Notes: a model not told the origin generated them from the sequence alone. Counted from the first letter of the stretch, positions 18,544 to 28,091 are shown. The stretch: DNA of 64,000 nt from an uncultured Candidatus Melainabacteria bacterium (GCA_934754505.1 CAKVIE010000009.1:1-64000); one strand, 5' to 3'. Made by a program: numbers and translations.

Positions 18544-19134
18544 TTATTTGTTTTGAGCTTCAGTTTGTTTTCTCAAACAATACTGAGCCAATGCTACTCT
18601 GTTAATATTTGTAATTAATGAAAATTTACCCGAAACAGTAAACTTATCATTTTCCGCAGGTTTCACTCTGACAGGTTGGAAAGTTGCAGAAATTTCAAGA
18701 TTATCCTCTAATTTCAAATCAATATTATAATCTTTATCACAATTCATTTCCGTATCAGTCAAAAGCCTCATACCGCCTGCCGAAATGTCGGTAATCTCTG
18801 CTCGGATATTTTTTGTTTCTGATTTTATTAAGATTTTTTTACTGATTTCGACCCTTGTATATTCACGGCGTTGAATTAAACCGTATTTTTCGGGCATTTT
18901 CAAGGTCAAAGTTTGTCCGTTTACGGAAACAAGATGTGTTTTGAAATACAAAACGCCGCTTCCTGAGACCGTAAAAAGCTCAACTTCTTCATTGTCTTTA
19001 TAAATCTCATTCGTTTCTAATTCAACCGAAACAACATCTTCGGGAGTTATTTCAACAACCTTGCATCTTGTTGCATTTGTAACTTCCGAAGAAAGAATTA
19101 TCAACTCTTGATTTTCAACAACCGTTTTTTGCAT
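18544..19134 (-). CDS. PilZ domain protein (YcgR-like)
   Basis: A 196-residue protein with an N-terminal YcgR-like beta domain (about 1-85) and a C-terminal PilZ domain. The cyclic di-GMP binding residues are visible: RREYTR at 89-94 (RxxxR) and DISAGG at 116-121 (DxSxxG). It would act as a cyclic di-GMP effector in the cytoplasm, usually on motility, pili or envelope synthesis. It is the first gene of an operon with a histidine kinase and an HD-GYP regulator (19-base gap to the kinase). GGAAAT lies about eight bases before the ATG. Confidence 0.9.
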   Translation of the reverse strand: MQKTVVENQELIILSSEVTNATRCKVVEITPEDVVSVELETNEIYKDNEEVELFTVSGSGVLYFKTHLVSVNGQTLTLKMPEKYGLIQRREYTRVEISKKILIKSETKNIRAEITDISAGGMRLLTDTEMNCDKDYNIDLKLEDNLEISATFQPVRVKPAENDKFTVSGKFSLITNINRVALAQYCLRKQTEAQNK

Positions 19135-19185
19135 TTACTTATTTCCGATAATAATATTATACGACAAAATGCCGTAAATTTAAAA

Positions 19186-21846
19186 CTATTTTTTCGGAAG
19201 AATTTCTGCAGTTATATACGGTTTTGAAAAATACTTGTTTGCGGTTGTAATAATATCCGAAACAGTTACGGAATCAACGAGAGCATTAAATCTGTCAAAA
19301 AAGAAATCACACCCTCTGCCGTTAATTTCGGTTGCTGCCGTAGAATTTGCTTTTTCCAAATTTGTTTCAAGAGAAAGAACAACTTGTCCTTTTAATTTAT
19401 CTTTTGCATCTTGAAGTTCTTTATCGGAAACAAATTCTTTTTTGAGTTTTTCAACCTCATCAGAAATTGCAGAAACAGCTTCATTCACTCTGTCGGGAGC
19501 AGTTCCGATATATATTGTAAACACACCGTTTGCGGTATTTGCAGGAATCGAGCTGCCTATCGCATAAGCCAATCCCTTTTGAGCTCTGACTTCCGAGAAC
19601 AATCTTGAGCTCATACCGTTGCCCAAAATAGCATTTATAACACTCAAAGTCGCTCTGTCTTTCAAATTGACAATTCCGTCGGTTTGCCAGCCCATAAAAA
19701 TCCATGCGGATTCTTTACCCTTGTAGTCGATAACTGTTTTTGACTCCTCGACAGGCTTCAAAAGGTTTTTATAATCCGAATAATTTACGACTTTATTTTC
19801 GGGATTTGATTTAAAAATTTCCGAAAAATAATTAATCATTTCTTTATCGTTAACATCACCATTTACGGCAATGACCATGTTTTTAGGCTCGAAAAACGCT
19901 TTGTGATTGTTTTTTACATCATTAACGCTAATTGTCGGAATATTTTTTTCCAAATCCGCATACGAAACATAGAACGGCGAATTTTGCCAAATATTTTTAT
20001 AGAGCAAATCCGTTCCGACAGAAGCCCCGTAATCTTTGCTTCTTGCAATTTCCGCCAACGAATTTGTTTTGATTTTTTCAAGTTCGGTTTTATCAAAGTT
20101 CGGCTCGTTTACTATTTGGTTTAAAAACTCCATTGCTAAAGGCAAATCCTGCTTTGTAAACTTCATCGACAGAGTGTAAGTTTCCGTATCAGATGACGGC
20201 GAAATCACGATGCCGTTTGCCTCTTTTATACTATTGAAAACCTCTTTCGAATATTTTTTTGTACCTGCAAGCATCATTTGTGTGGTAATTTTTGACAAAC
20301 CTTTAATTTTATCGGTATAATCACCGCCTTTTACCTTGATACTTATTGCAATTATTTGGTTTTCCTTGTGTTTGTCAGATATCATGACAGCCTTATTATC
20401 AAGAAAATACTTATCGTGTTTTCCTATGGTATCGTGGCGATAACACTTATGGTGTTTTGGGTTAATATATTTATCAGGTGTAATATTTTTAACGGTTTCG
20501 GGGGATTTTTCCGAAAGAACCGTTTGAGAAATTTTATCACAATTTTGATTTTTAGGAAAAACAACTGATATGACTGTATGTTCAGGCTCAAGATATTTTT
20601 TTGCAGCTTTTTGAATATCTTTTGCCGTGATTTTATTCAAATTCTTCAAATAATTTTCATAAAACTTCGAGTCACCTGTAATTGTTGTTGAATAGCCGAT
20701 TTCAGAAGCAAAATCCGAAACAGATTCTCTTGAATAAAGAGTTTCTCTTTCAAGCATTTTTTTAGCTTTATCAAGCTCTGATTGAGTTGGTGCGGAAGAA
20801 CGATATTTCTCAACCACATTGAAAATTTCGGATTTCAATTTATCATAATTTTTTTCATCATAATTTGCGGTTATATAAAAGATAGAATCTTCGGCATAAG
20901 ACGAATGACCTGCATAAATCGACTGGGCAAGCTGTTTTTGGTCTTTTATATCAGTATAAAGTGCTGAGGATTTTCCTCCGCCTAAAATCACAGACAGTAA
21001 ATCCAAAGCATACGAATCCTTGTCGGAAATTTTGCTGTTACATTTGTACCCAATCATAAGATATGAAGAACTAACGTCCTCTTGGGATTTAACAATTTTT
21101 TGATTTTCGGGCTTTTTGTCCTGTTTATAATTTCTTTGTTTGGGTTTTTCGGTTTTGTAATCTCTTGCAAAATACTTTTTGACGAGCTGATAAGCCTTTT
21201 GCGTATCAACATCTCCGACAATGACAGTTACCATATTTTCGGGAACATAGTTCGTCTTATAAAAATCAATAATTTCATCACGAGGAATAGTCGAAATAAT
21301 GTTTTTTGTACCTAAAACTTCTCGTTTATAGGGGTGAATTTTGTACAATTCACGGTTGAAATTATTGTATAAAACTCTTTGAGGATTATCGTTGCTGCGT
21401 TCAATTTCTCGAATAACAACAAGTCTTTCTTTGTCGAGTTCATTTTGGGGAATTGCAGGATTTAAAAGCATGTCAGCCTGCAATTTTACAGCCGTTTCAA
21501 AATCCTTTGACGGGATTTTTATATAAAAATGAGTGTAGTCTTTACTTGTCGCAGCATTGGTTTCAGCACCTTTTGATTCTGCTAATTTGTCAAATTCATT
21601 TGACGGGAAGTTTTTTGAACCTTTAAAAAACAAATGCTCCAAAAAATGTGCCGTTCCGTTGTTTTTGTCGGTTTCATCAATAGAACCCGTCCGAACCCAA
21701 GTATCAATAATCACAATCGGGTTTGTATGAATTTCTTTTATGATAACCGATTGACCGTCGGGCAGTTTCATTTGGGAAATATTTTCCGCAAAAACGGTTG
21801 TTGCAGTAATTAACAAAACAAAAAATATATACAAAAATTTTTTCAT
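19186..21846 (-). CDS. Secreted double-domain M16 zinc protease
   Basis: An 886-residue protein with a signal peptide (about residues 1-20, ending VFA) and two consecutive M16 peptidase units. The first has the inverted zinc motif HFLEH (residues 67-71) and the downstream Glu in ERLVVIREIE. The second unit, from about residue 465, has no HxxEH motif and is probably the non-catalytic partner that closes the clamp. So one chain supplies both halves of the usual two-subunit M16B protease. It likely degrades peptides in the periplasm. The frame opens at GTG 21855, but GAGG is eight bases before the ATG at 21846, giving the start MKKFLYIFF. Confidence 0.9.
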   Translation of the reverse strand: MKKFLYIFFVLLITATTVFAENISQMKLPDGQSVIIKEIHTNPIVIIDTWVRTGSIDETDKNNGTAHFLEHLFFKGSKNFPSNEFDKLAESKGAETNAATSKDYTHFYIKIPSKDFETAVKLQADMLLNPAIPQNELDKERLVVIREIERSNDNPQRVLYNNFNRELYKIHPYKREVLGTKNIISTIPRDEIIDFYKTNYVPENMVTVIVGDVDTQKAYQLVKKYFARDYKTEKPKQRNYKQDKKPENQKIVKSQEDVSSSYLMIGYKCNSKISDKDSYALDLLSVILGGGKSSALYTDIKDQKQLAQSIYAGHSSYAEDSIFYITANYDEKNYDKLKSEIFNVVEKYRSSAPTQSELDKAKKMLERETLYSRESVSDFASEIGYSTTITGDSKFYENYLKNLNKITAKDIQKAAKKYLEPEHTVISVVFPKNQNCDKISQTVLSEKSPETVKNITPDKYINPKHHKCYRHDTIGKHDKYFLDNKAVMISDKHKENQIIAISIKVKGGDYTDKIKGLSKITTQMMLAGTKKYSKEVFNSIKEANGIVISPSSDTETYTLSMKFTKQDLPLAMEFLNQIVNEPNFDKTELEKIKTNSLAEIARSKDYGASVGTDLLYKNIWQNSPFYVSYADLEKNIPTISVNDVKNNHKAFFEPKNMVIAVNGDVNDKEMINYFSEIFKSNPENKVVNYSDYKNLLKPVEESKTVIDYKGKESAWIFMGWQTDGIVNLKDRATLSVINAILGNGMSSRLFSEVRAQKGLAYAIGSSIPANTANGVFTIYIGTAPDRVNEAVSAISDEVEKLKKEFVSDKELQDAKDKLKGQVVLSLETNLEKANSTAATEINGRGCDFFFDRFNALVDSVTVSDIITTANKYFSKPYITAEILPKK

Positions 21847-21985
21847 CTGAAACACCTCAAATAATTATAAATTTTACGCCCGAATACCGTTTAATAACTT
21901 GCCTTACAAGATATTAGACACCTCGGCATAATATTTAGTATTTTACCATTTTTAGAAAATAAAAAAAACTTGTAACAAAAAAGAC

Positions 21986-22013
21986 TTGAAAAAATTTTTT
22001 CAGCGGACATAAT
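21986..22013 (+). promoter_or_regulatory. Promoter of tRNA-Met
   Basis: TTGAAA (21986-21991), a 16-base spacer and CATAAT (22008-22013) give an expected start at about 22020, three bases before the tRNA. The -35 box lies in the palindrome TGAAAAAATTTTTTCA. Confidence 0.7.
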
Positions 22014-22022
22014 AAATTATAT

Positions 22023-22096
22023 GGCACGGTAGCTCAGCTGGTCAGAGCGTACGGCTCATACCCGTGAGGTCGACAGTTCGATCCTGTCCCGTGCTA
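22023..22096 (+). tRNA. tRNA-Met (CAT), elongator type
   Basis: The cloverleaf is complete. Acceptor GGCACGG pairs with CCGTGCT (a G-U closes it), the D arm is GCTC/GAGC, and the anticodon stem TACGG/CCGTG holds the loop CTCATAC with anticodon CAT. The T arm is GACAG/CTGTC around TTCGATC. The initiator's three consecutive GC pairs are absent, so this is an elongator Met tRNA; a lysidine-modified Ile tRNA is not excluded. CCA is not encoded. Confidence 0.95.
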
Positions 22097-22752
22097 TTTT
22101 TTGGGATTTAATGTTAAATTTGCCGTTGTAAAAATTCGTTTTTATGACGGTTTTTTTTATGGAGTTTTATGTACAATTTGAAAGTTAAAAATCATGTCGT
22201 TGCTGTACCTGTGGAGGTTAAAGTCTATTTTGAAAATCGAAAAATCATGTCATTTTGAGCAAAGTGTGGCAATCTGTCAGGGTTTTATAAGTCGGAAATA
22301 AATTGATTATCAAAATTCAAACCGGACGAAATTGGTCTTTTGTTGGACATTAAAAATAAAAATTACTGTCATTCTGAACTTGTTTCAGAATCTTTTCCAC
22401 GTTATATTTGAAATTAAACAAATATCTTAATAAAAACCAAAAGTCCCTTTTGAAATTTTGCTACGAAAAAGTGCCGAAAAATTAGAAAAAAATTTTTTCA
22501 AAATTCCTGTGGCATGAAAAATTTTAATTGATTTTGTAACGACATAGGTCATTCTTAGAAAGATAAAATTGAGATAGACTTTTATTTATCAAAAAATGAT
22601 AAGTTTTTGTTTAAAATCTGTAAAAAAGAATACTCTAAAAATAAATATGCCGAACTAAAAAACGATGTATAATATTTTTCAGACTTTTAAAACAAAAAAT
22701 ATAAAAATGTAAAAACAGTATATATTGTAGAAAAATTAACTATATTTTATCA
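22097..22752. other. Gene-free AT-rich stretch with repeat remnants
   Basis: No convincing gene is present in these 656 bases. Repeat-like pieces include 22248-22275 (TGTCATTTTGAGC, later GGCAATCT). At 22367-22392, TTCTGAA (22372-22378) pairs with TTCAGAA (22384-22390) in a small hairpin of a common dispersed type. A weak hairpin TTATC/GATAA at about 22587-22602 may end the restriction operon on the minus strand. The stretch separates tRNA-Met from the restriction genes. Confidence 0.5.
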
Positions 22753-23820
22753 TTAGCAACAAACAAGTTTATCGAGTTTTGATTGGGTGTCTTGCATAAT
22801 ATTTTTCATATAGTTTTTCATATATTCCCAATCGGGTTTATTGTTTAAATCAACGGGAAGATAAAAAGAAAAATCTGTTTTTATATGTCTGTTCAATTCA
22901 TCAACAAAAGCTTTATAATGTGTTCTACTTTCTTTGAAAATCATAGTACTAATAAAATTTTTCACTTCATTTGGCATATCCCATTGTGGTATTAGAACTA
23001 CGACATTTTGACTCGTATAAAAATCTTTAGGTTGAACAAAACAGGAACCTAGATATTCTCCACCCAATGACAATGTCATATTTCCTGCTTGATATGGTTT
23101 TAAACCGAATATTTTATCGACAGAAACAGTTATTCCATTATTCGTATTTGCTCTACCTACAAAATTAACACTTGGATTATCAACTGTCATTTTTGATTTA
23201 TCTAGTTTTGTTCCCATATCAATTATAAATAAGTCCTTGTCATATAAATGAAATTTTTTCCAGTTATTAATATCAATTTTATTTTTATTTGTATCAATAC
23301 TCTTTAACTTACTAATATTTTGTTGTGATTTTTCCATAATGTATTTCATGTAAGATTCCATGTATTCCCAATCAGGTTCCCCATTTTTACTTGGTAATTT
23401 AATTTTTAGTTTTTCTGCAATATCTCGTCTAAATTTATTTGCATAATCGTATCCCATAGTTAAAGCTTTTATTTTAAAAATTGTAGCAATAAAACGCATT
23501 ATATTGTTGGTTACGTTTTTGAATTTTGGATACATTCCTTGCACATGGGAATATCCAATAAAATCATTTGGTTGATAAAATATGGAATTTGCATCAGTGG
23601 TATCTGAAAATGTAATTATTCCACCTTTTTCTGTTGGCAAAAGTGAAACATATCCACCTACTCCATTATTGTATGATGAGTTTACAATTACAGGAATACT
23701 CCCCTCTTTCATAAACAAGTTACTATTTGTCATATTATAATGATTTGTAGGGTGTATATCAAATAATTCCTCTATCTTATATTCGTTCCATGTATTTGTT
23801 TCAATTTTATACATCTGCAT
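22753..23820 (-). CDS. BcgI-like restriction specificity (S) subunit
   Basis: A 355-residue target-recognition subunit built of two similar halves, each about 165 residues. Each half ends in a helical linker with the repeated pattern PDWEYMxxYMKxIM followed by a coiled coil (around residues 145-185 and 310-350). This two-TRD layout is that of type I HsdS and of BcgIB, and the length is close to BcgIB (about 340). It would bind the bipartite DNA target and hold the methyltransferase/nuclease subunit. The gene overlaps the end of the upstream subunit gene by 14 bases. The target sequence cannot be predicted by eye. Confidence 0.8.
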   Translation of the reverse strand: MQMYKIETNTWNEYKIEELFDIHPTNHYNMTNSNLFMKEGSIPVIVNSSYNNGVGGYVSLLPTEKGGIITFSDTTDANSIFYQPNDFIGYSHVQGMYPKFKNVTNNIMRFIATIFKIKALTMGYDYANKFRRDIAEKLKIKLPSKNGEPDWEYMESYMKYIMEKSQQNISKLKSIDTNKNKIDINNWKKFHLYDKDLFIIDMGTKLDKSKMTVDNPSVNFVGRANTNNGITVSVDKIFGLKPYQAGNMTLSLGGEYLGSCFVQPKDFYTSQNVVVLIPQWDMPNEVKNFISTMIFKESRTHYKAFVDELNRHIKTDFSFYLPVDLNNKPDWEYMKNYMKNIMQDTQSKLDKLVCC

Positions 23821-25612
23821 TTCCTTTATCTAAAGAAATATTTATTTGGTTATTCTTTTCTTCAATACTACTTGAGTACATAGCTAAATTAAGTAGTTTT
23901 TCACCAAATCCTTTTACATCAATACCATTTTTAAACATTAAATAATCCATTGCGGTTTTTCGGAAGTCTTCTTCAAATATTTCAAAAGGGGTTTCTGGCA
24001 TTTGATATGATAAATGCTCGCTTGGTTTTATCCATTGAGCAGTATTATATTTTTCATCTCTAAATTTACGAATACTATCTATCCAATAATCTTCTTTTTC
24101 CTGCCATCTGTTTTTTACATCATGACGACCTTGGTTTTTAACTGTTTCAAGACCATCATCTTTCATATAACAACCGAAAATTTCTTCATTGTTTTGAGGT
24201 TCACCGGCTTTAAAAACAAAAATACTTGTTGTAACACCTACTCCGAAGAACAATGGCTCAGGAAGTTTGATAATCATTTTTAATCTATGATTTTCTAAAA
24301 TTTTTTTTACTATTTTTTGTGATACTTTTTCAAGTTTTTTGTCAGGTAATATAAAAGCACAATCAGTACCCTTTTTTATATTGTCTAAAACATTTTTAAC
24401 TATTTCTATACAACCATATTTATTTTCATAAGGAGGATTCATAAGTACCTTTGTAATGGGTTTTGACTTAATCCATTCGCATGCTTCTTTACTTCGAGTA
24501 TCCAAATGTTCTAAATTTGTTTTACCGTCTTTATGAATAAGCATATTTGCACAAGCTAAAGCATAAATTTCTCTATCAAATTCTATACCATATAATTGTT
24601 TGGCTTTTATATCCTTAGCTTTTCTCGTATTTACTCCTCCTGCTTCATCTATCATGTTACTCATTGACTTAACAAGAAAAGCTCCGCTTCCACATGTAAA
24701 ATCTCCAACATTATCGTGTTGAGATACATTTATCAAACGATACATAAAGGATGTTATATGGTCAGGCGTAAAAATTTGTCCTGCATCAGTTTTCTTTTTA
24801 TAACGGTTAAATTCATTAAAGAAAATCCCCATTACATCTTCACCACGCCATTTGTTACTATTTAAACAATCGGAGATTTCACTAACCCATTTTATAAAAT
24901 TATCAATAGCTTCTTGATTTTCTGTAGAATTCATTTTAATCTCATCATTTACTTGCCATAATAATTCTATTTTTTGATTTTCTTTTTGACTGTCTTTTAA
25001 CTCTTTTTTAAGTGTTGATTTTATACAAGTTTTAAATGTATCATAATCCATACCGGCTATCAATGGTGCTTGAAATCTTTTTGCTACTAACGCACAAGCA
25101 GTAAATATCATACGGTGGTAAAGATTTTTTATACCAAATTCACTATGTAAACAGTTGTTAATACGAGCAGTTAATGTATAAATGCGTTCTTTATCAATAC
25201 ATTCTTCCGTAAAATATTTAAAATAATATTCTTTTTCTTGAAGTTCATTAGGAACATCTATTGGATCATTATTCTTAAATCCTGTTGTTTTATAACCGTT
25301 ATGAAGTAATCCTATAACATGAGTGTAACCTGCATCCATAACTATTTGGCAGTTTTGTTTTATTTCGTCTATCCATTTTTTCTTGCCAATGTCTTCATTA
25401 CTGTTTTTAGTTTCAAGGATAATTGCAATAGCACCTTTGTCTTTAGGTAAATACCAACCATCAGGTTTCTTGTCTTTACCTTTTCCTTTTATGCTTAATT
25501 GATTGAAGGTTGTTATTTGTCCAACTCCACATTTTACATTTTTAGTCTTATTAAAACCTAATATTTTGCCAGCAGCTTCTCTAACTTCATCTTCTGTCAG
25601 ATATTCGCTCAT
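23807..25612 (-). CDS. BcgI-like restriction endonuclease/N6-adenine methyltransferase
   Basis: A 601-residue fused nuclease-methyltransferase. Residues about 45-70 carry a PD-(D/E)xK nuclease core (KPDGWYL, then ILETKNS, giving Asp51, Glu67 and Lys69). An HsdM-like helical region follows. The methyltransferase core has GQIFTPDHI at 278-286, the SAM-binding GDFTCGSGAFLV at 303-314 and NPPY at 392-395, typical of gamma-type N6-adenine methylation. Fusion with a separate two-TRD S subunit and the size (about 600) match BcgIA, so a type IIB enzyme that cuts on both sides of its target is likely. SD AAAGGA precedes the ATG. That ATG overlaps, as TAATG, the stop codon of a decayed upstream gene. 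Confidence 0.85.
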   Translation of the reverse strand: MSEYLTEDEVREAAGKILGFNKTKNVKCGVGQITTFNQLSIKGKGKDKKPDGWYLPKDKGAIAIILETKNSNEDIGKKKWIDEIKQNCQIVMDAGYTHVIGLLHNGYKTTGFKNNDPIDVPNELQEKEYYFKYFTEECIDKERIYTLTARINNCLHSEFGIKNLYHRMIFTACALVAKRFQAPLIAGMDYDTFKTCIKSTLKKELKDSQKENQKIELLWQVNDEIKMNSTENQEAIDNFIKWVSEISDCLNSNKWRGEDVMGIFFNEFNRYKKKTDAGQIFTPDHITSFMYRLINVSQHDNVGDFTCGSGAFLVKSMSNMIDEAGGVNTRKAKDIKAKQLYGIEFDREIYALACANMLIHKDGKTNLEHLDTRSKEACEWIKSKPITKVLMNPPYENKYGCIEIVKNVLDNIKKGTDCAFILPDKKLEKVSQKIVKKILENHRLKMIIKLPEPLFFGVGVTTSIFVFKAGEPQNNEEIFGCYMKDDGLETVKNQGRHDVKNRWQEKEDYWIDSIRKFRDEKYNTAQWIKPSEHLSYQMPETPFEIFEEDFRKTAMDYLMFKNGIDVKGFGEKLLNLAMYSSSIEEKNNQINISLDKGNADV

Positions 25613-25805
25613 TATTTACCATCCTTTAAAATTTCATCAAACTTTCCTGCCATAAATAGTGGAATATTATACAATCCATTATTTATTTCAAAATCAGCAA
25701 GGCTTGTCCTTATACTGATTTCAGGTTCAAATTTTTCTCTATAAACTTTTAGAGATTTTGGCTTTCTTTCCAATTTATAAGATTTTTAATAGCATATCTT
25801 TTCAT
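25612..25805 (-). pseudogene. Remnant of an AAA+ (DUF4143-type) ATPase gene
   Basis: A good SD (AGGAAAAAATT) and ATG at 25805 start a frame reading MKRYAIKNLINWKESQN, which stops after 18 codons. The nucleotides from about 25770 to 25612 read in another frame as a C-terminus beginning LERKPKSLKVYREKFEPE and continuing through ISIRTSLADF and NNGLYNIPLF to a TAA that overlaps the methyltransferase start. From memory of the family, the first piece resembles the N-terminus and the second the C-terminus of AAA+/DUF4143 ATPases of about 400 residues. The whole ATPase core is missing. An internal deletion that joined both ends out of frame explains this. The span (194 bases) is not a multiple of three. 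Confidence 0.6.
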
Positions 25806-26069
25806 AATTTTTTCCTATACAAACTTAACATCTTTTTTATTTGGATAGAATAAAATCCAAAAAAATCATACAAAAAAACGACATTTTTTCGACCGACTTT
25901 TCAATATTTACTCTCACTTTTCAGACCACTCGTTAATTAATTTATGATAAATTTTGAAATATTTTGAATAGCATCGGATTGAAGTTTTCCCTTTCTATAC
26001 GCACACCGACTCTTACAAGAGATTAAACTGCAAGTATTTTTACATCTTATATAAAAATTCTCGGCATTA

Positions 26070-26078
26070 TGCTATAAT
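26070..26078 (+). promoter_or_regulatory. Extended -10 promoter, leaderless start
   Basis: TGCTATAAT ends six bases before the ATG at 26085. No -35 box or SD sequence is seen. The rest of 25806-26084 shows no gene. Confidence 0.5.
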
Positions 26079-26084
26079 TTTGTT

Positions 26085-27308
26085 ATGGCTGATTTAAAAC
26101 AAAACGTAAAAACAATAACTTCTAAAGACGAAAAGCAGGCAATAGTCCTGCTTACAGAGATGATTGACAATTCTGACACAGATTTGTTTAAAGAACTTGT
26201 CAAACAATCGGAATACCTTTTCCCTTTTATAATCGACAATGTTTGCGAACGTTTTGAAAAATCAATTAAAGCTTCTAATTACAAAAATTTATTGAATTTT
26301 TTCGATTGCTATTCGCCGTTTTATGACCGAATTTTCGCAATGGCGGTAAAGGTTTTCGGAGATAGTGAAACCAAAGGCAAAATGCTTGATTTTCTCAAAA
26401 ACGGCTCAACCGCTCAAAAAACTTATGCGGCAAGATATTTTGAAAAAGAAAAAAATTATTTTTCGGCAAAAAACTTAATCGACAATGCTTTTTCCGATGA
26501 TGAATATTTGGCTGATGCCTGTGCGGCGGCTTTAGGTGCCTTGAACGAGCAAAAATCCTACGATATCGCACTTGAAAAACTCCAAAGTTCAGACGACTTT
26601 GAAGCCTTGAAAGGTCTTAATTTCTTCGTCAGCTACATAAAAAATCCGCCGATGGAAGATATTTTTGAAGCTTTGAATAAATCGGGCATGCCCGAAAACT
26701 TTGCGGGAAAAATCGCTTATATCAAGCCGTTACCGCAGCTTGTTCAAGAAGATTTAAAAAATTCATTGACGGTAACAGACAATATTTTGACGGGATTTGG
26801 CGAAATTTTACCACTATCGGAAGTTTTCAATTTCGAGCTGTACGATACAATCGGAATGCTTTCGGAAACGGTCGAAAATGAATATTCTTCTCAAATTGCA
26901 TCAGTTTTACTGCGAGCTAAACAAAAATTTGACATGCTTTCATCAAACGAGGAATACATTTTTGACGAAGATAAAAATACAAAAGAAGAAATTTTTGCAA
27001 TAAATAAACTGTTAAACTCTTTCGGCAAAGGTTTTTGGAAAAAATGCGAAAAAGATTTGCTTGGTGAATTGGAACAAGATATAAAAAGAATTCATTCGGC
27101 ACTTGAAATAATAAGAGAAAACGAAATAAAAGAAGCTGTTCCAAATATCATTGATATGCTTTACGAAAACGAGGATGAAACGATAATCTGCGAAGGTGTC
27201 ACCACCTTGAAAGCATTAGACGGAATATCTTTCCTTGATAAAGATGATATTTTGTCAAAATTTGAAAACGAAAACCTCAAAATCATCACAGCAGAATGCT
27301 TCAAATAA
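26085..27308 (+). CDS. HEAT-repeat-like helical protein
   Basis: A 407-residue, all-helical, acidic protein without signal peptide or membrane segment. Pairs of amphipathic helices recur along most of its length (for example around YAARYFEKEKNYFSAKNL and LADACAAALGALNEQKSYD), which is the pattern of HEAT or Armadillo-type repeats. Such proteins are scaffolds, and no catalytic motif is visible. The gene stands alone between the restriction locus and a convergent pilin-like gene. It has no SD; its promoter -10 box is six bases from the ATG. Confidence 0.6.
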   Translation: MADLKQNVKTITSKDEKQAIVLLTEMIDNSDTDLFKELVKQSEYLFPFIIDNVCERFEKSIKASNYKNLLNFFDCYSPFYDRIFAMAVKVFGDSETKGKMLDFLKNGSTAQKTYAARYFEKEKNYFSAKNLIDNAFSDDEYLADACAAALGALNEQKSYDIALEKLQSSDDFEALKGLNFFVSYIKNPPMEDIFEALNKSGMPENFAGKIAYIKPLPQLVQEDLKNSLTVTDNILTGFGEILPLSEVFNFELYDTIGMLSETVENEYSSQIASVLLRAKQKFDMLSSNEEYIFDEDKNTKEEIFAINKLLNSFGKGFWKKCEKDLLGELEQDIKRIHSALEIIRENEIKEAVPNIIDMLYENEDETIICEGVTTLKALDGISFLDKDDILSKFENENLKIITAECFK

Positions 27309-27380
27309 AAACAGGTATTAAAAATCAAAAAATTTGTAACACCCGTAATTATTAGTAAAATCTCAACTATATCAAAAGTT

Positions 27381-28091
27381 TTAATAATTCATTTCCCAGC
27401 CTTCATTACGAATTTTTGCACCGCAATACCAACCGTCGTTTGAACAACTGTTATCAATTTCAGCTTTTGAAATTTCTGCCCATTTACCTGTTGTTTCATC
27501 GTATTCAGTCACAGATTTTGTCCCATATAAAATTAATTCATTAGTAAACGGCAAAAGGTTCATTCCGTAAAAATCTCTGCCTAATTGATTTGGTCCTTTA
27601 TGACCGTTTACATCAACATGAAAAGAAAGACAATTCTTTTTTTCAGCTATACAATTAGGAATAACCTGTATTGAAACAACAGTTCCATCGGACAAAATAA
27701 ACTTATAAGAACCTGTATCATCATCTCTATGAAACCAAGGTGTACCTGAAAAATGCGATAACATATCAGGAGAAAAACAGCCCTGATTTGCTGCATATCC
27801 GCAAACTTTAACGACATTCAAATACGGCAAAATATATTTCTCCGCAACATACCCCGGAGACTCTGTTTCTTTTTCAAAATCCCATGTTGCAACTTCACCG
27901 TTTTCTGCTTGTGATAACCTTATCGCATTTGCCAATGTAGAATAAGATTTTTGCAAGCCTGTAACATAATCCTTCTTATTTACGGAATTAATTACCGCAG
28001 GTACCGTCATTGCAGCAATAACCCCGATAACAACCAATGTTATCAATACTTCCGCCAAAGTGAAACCATAATTTCTGCCTGTTTTTTCCAT
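27381..28091 (-). CDS. Type IV pilin-like protein (prepilin N-terminus)
   Basis: A 236-residue protein with a type III signal: a short basic leader, then G|FTLAEVLITLVVIGV with the methylated Phe and Glu5 after the cleavage site, and a long hydrophobic helix. After processing by prepilin peptidase it would assemble into a pilus or pseudopilus. The globular part has several Cys residues (near CGYAANQGC and in the C-terminal CSNDGWYCG) that could form disulphides outside the cell. SD AAAGGA is six bases before the ATG. TTGACA (complement of about 28166-28171) upstream suggests its own promoter, divergent from the HTH gene. PilM/N/O-like genes lie at 57-60 kb. Confidence 0.88.
   Translation of the reverse strand: MEKTGRNYGFTLAEVLITLVVIGVIAAMTVPAVINSVNKKDYVTGLQKSYSTLANAIRLSQAENGEVATWDFEKETESPGYVAEKYILPYLNVVKVCGYAANQGCFSPDMLSHFSGTPWFHRDDDTGSYKFILSDGTVVSIQVIPNCIAEKKNCLSFHVDVNGHKGPNQLGRDFYGMNLLPFTNELILYGTKSVTEYDETTGKWAEISKAEIDNSCSNDGWYCGAKIRNEGWEMNY

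Noticed and set aside
19186..21846. Second active site in the M16 protease
   Set aside because: No HxxEH or HExxH motif occurs in the C-terminal half; it is most likely the inactive partner domain.
22023..22096. tRNA-Met as attachment site of an island carrying the restriction genes
   Set aside because: No second copy of the tRNA 3' end was seen beyond the restriction locus, and no integrase is present.
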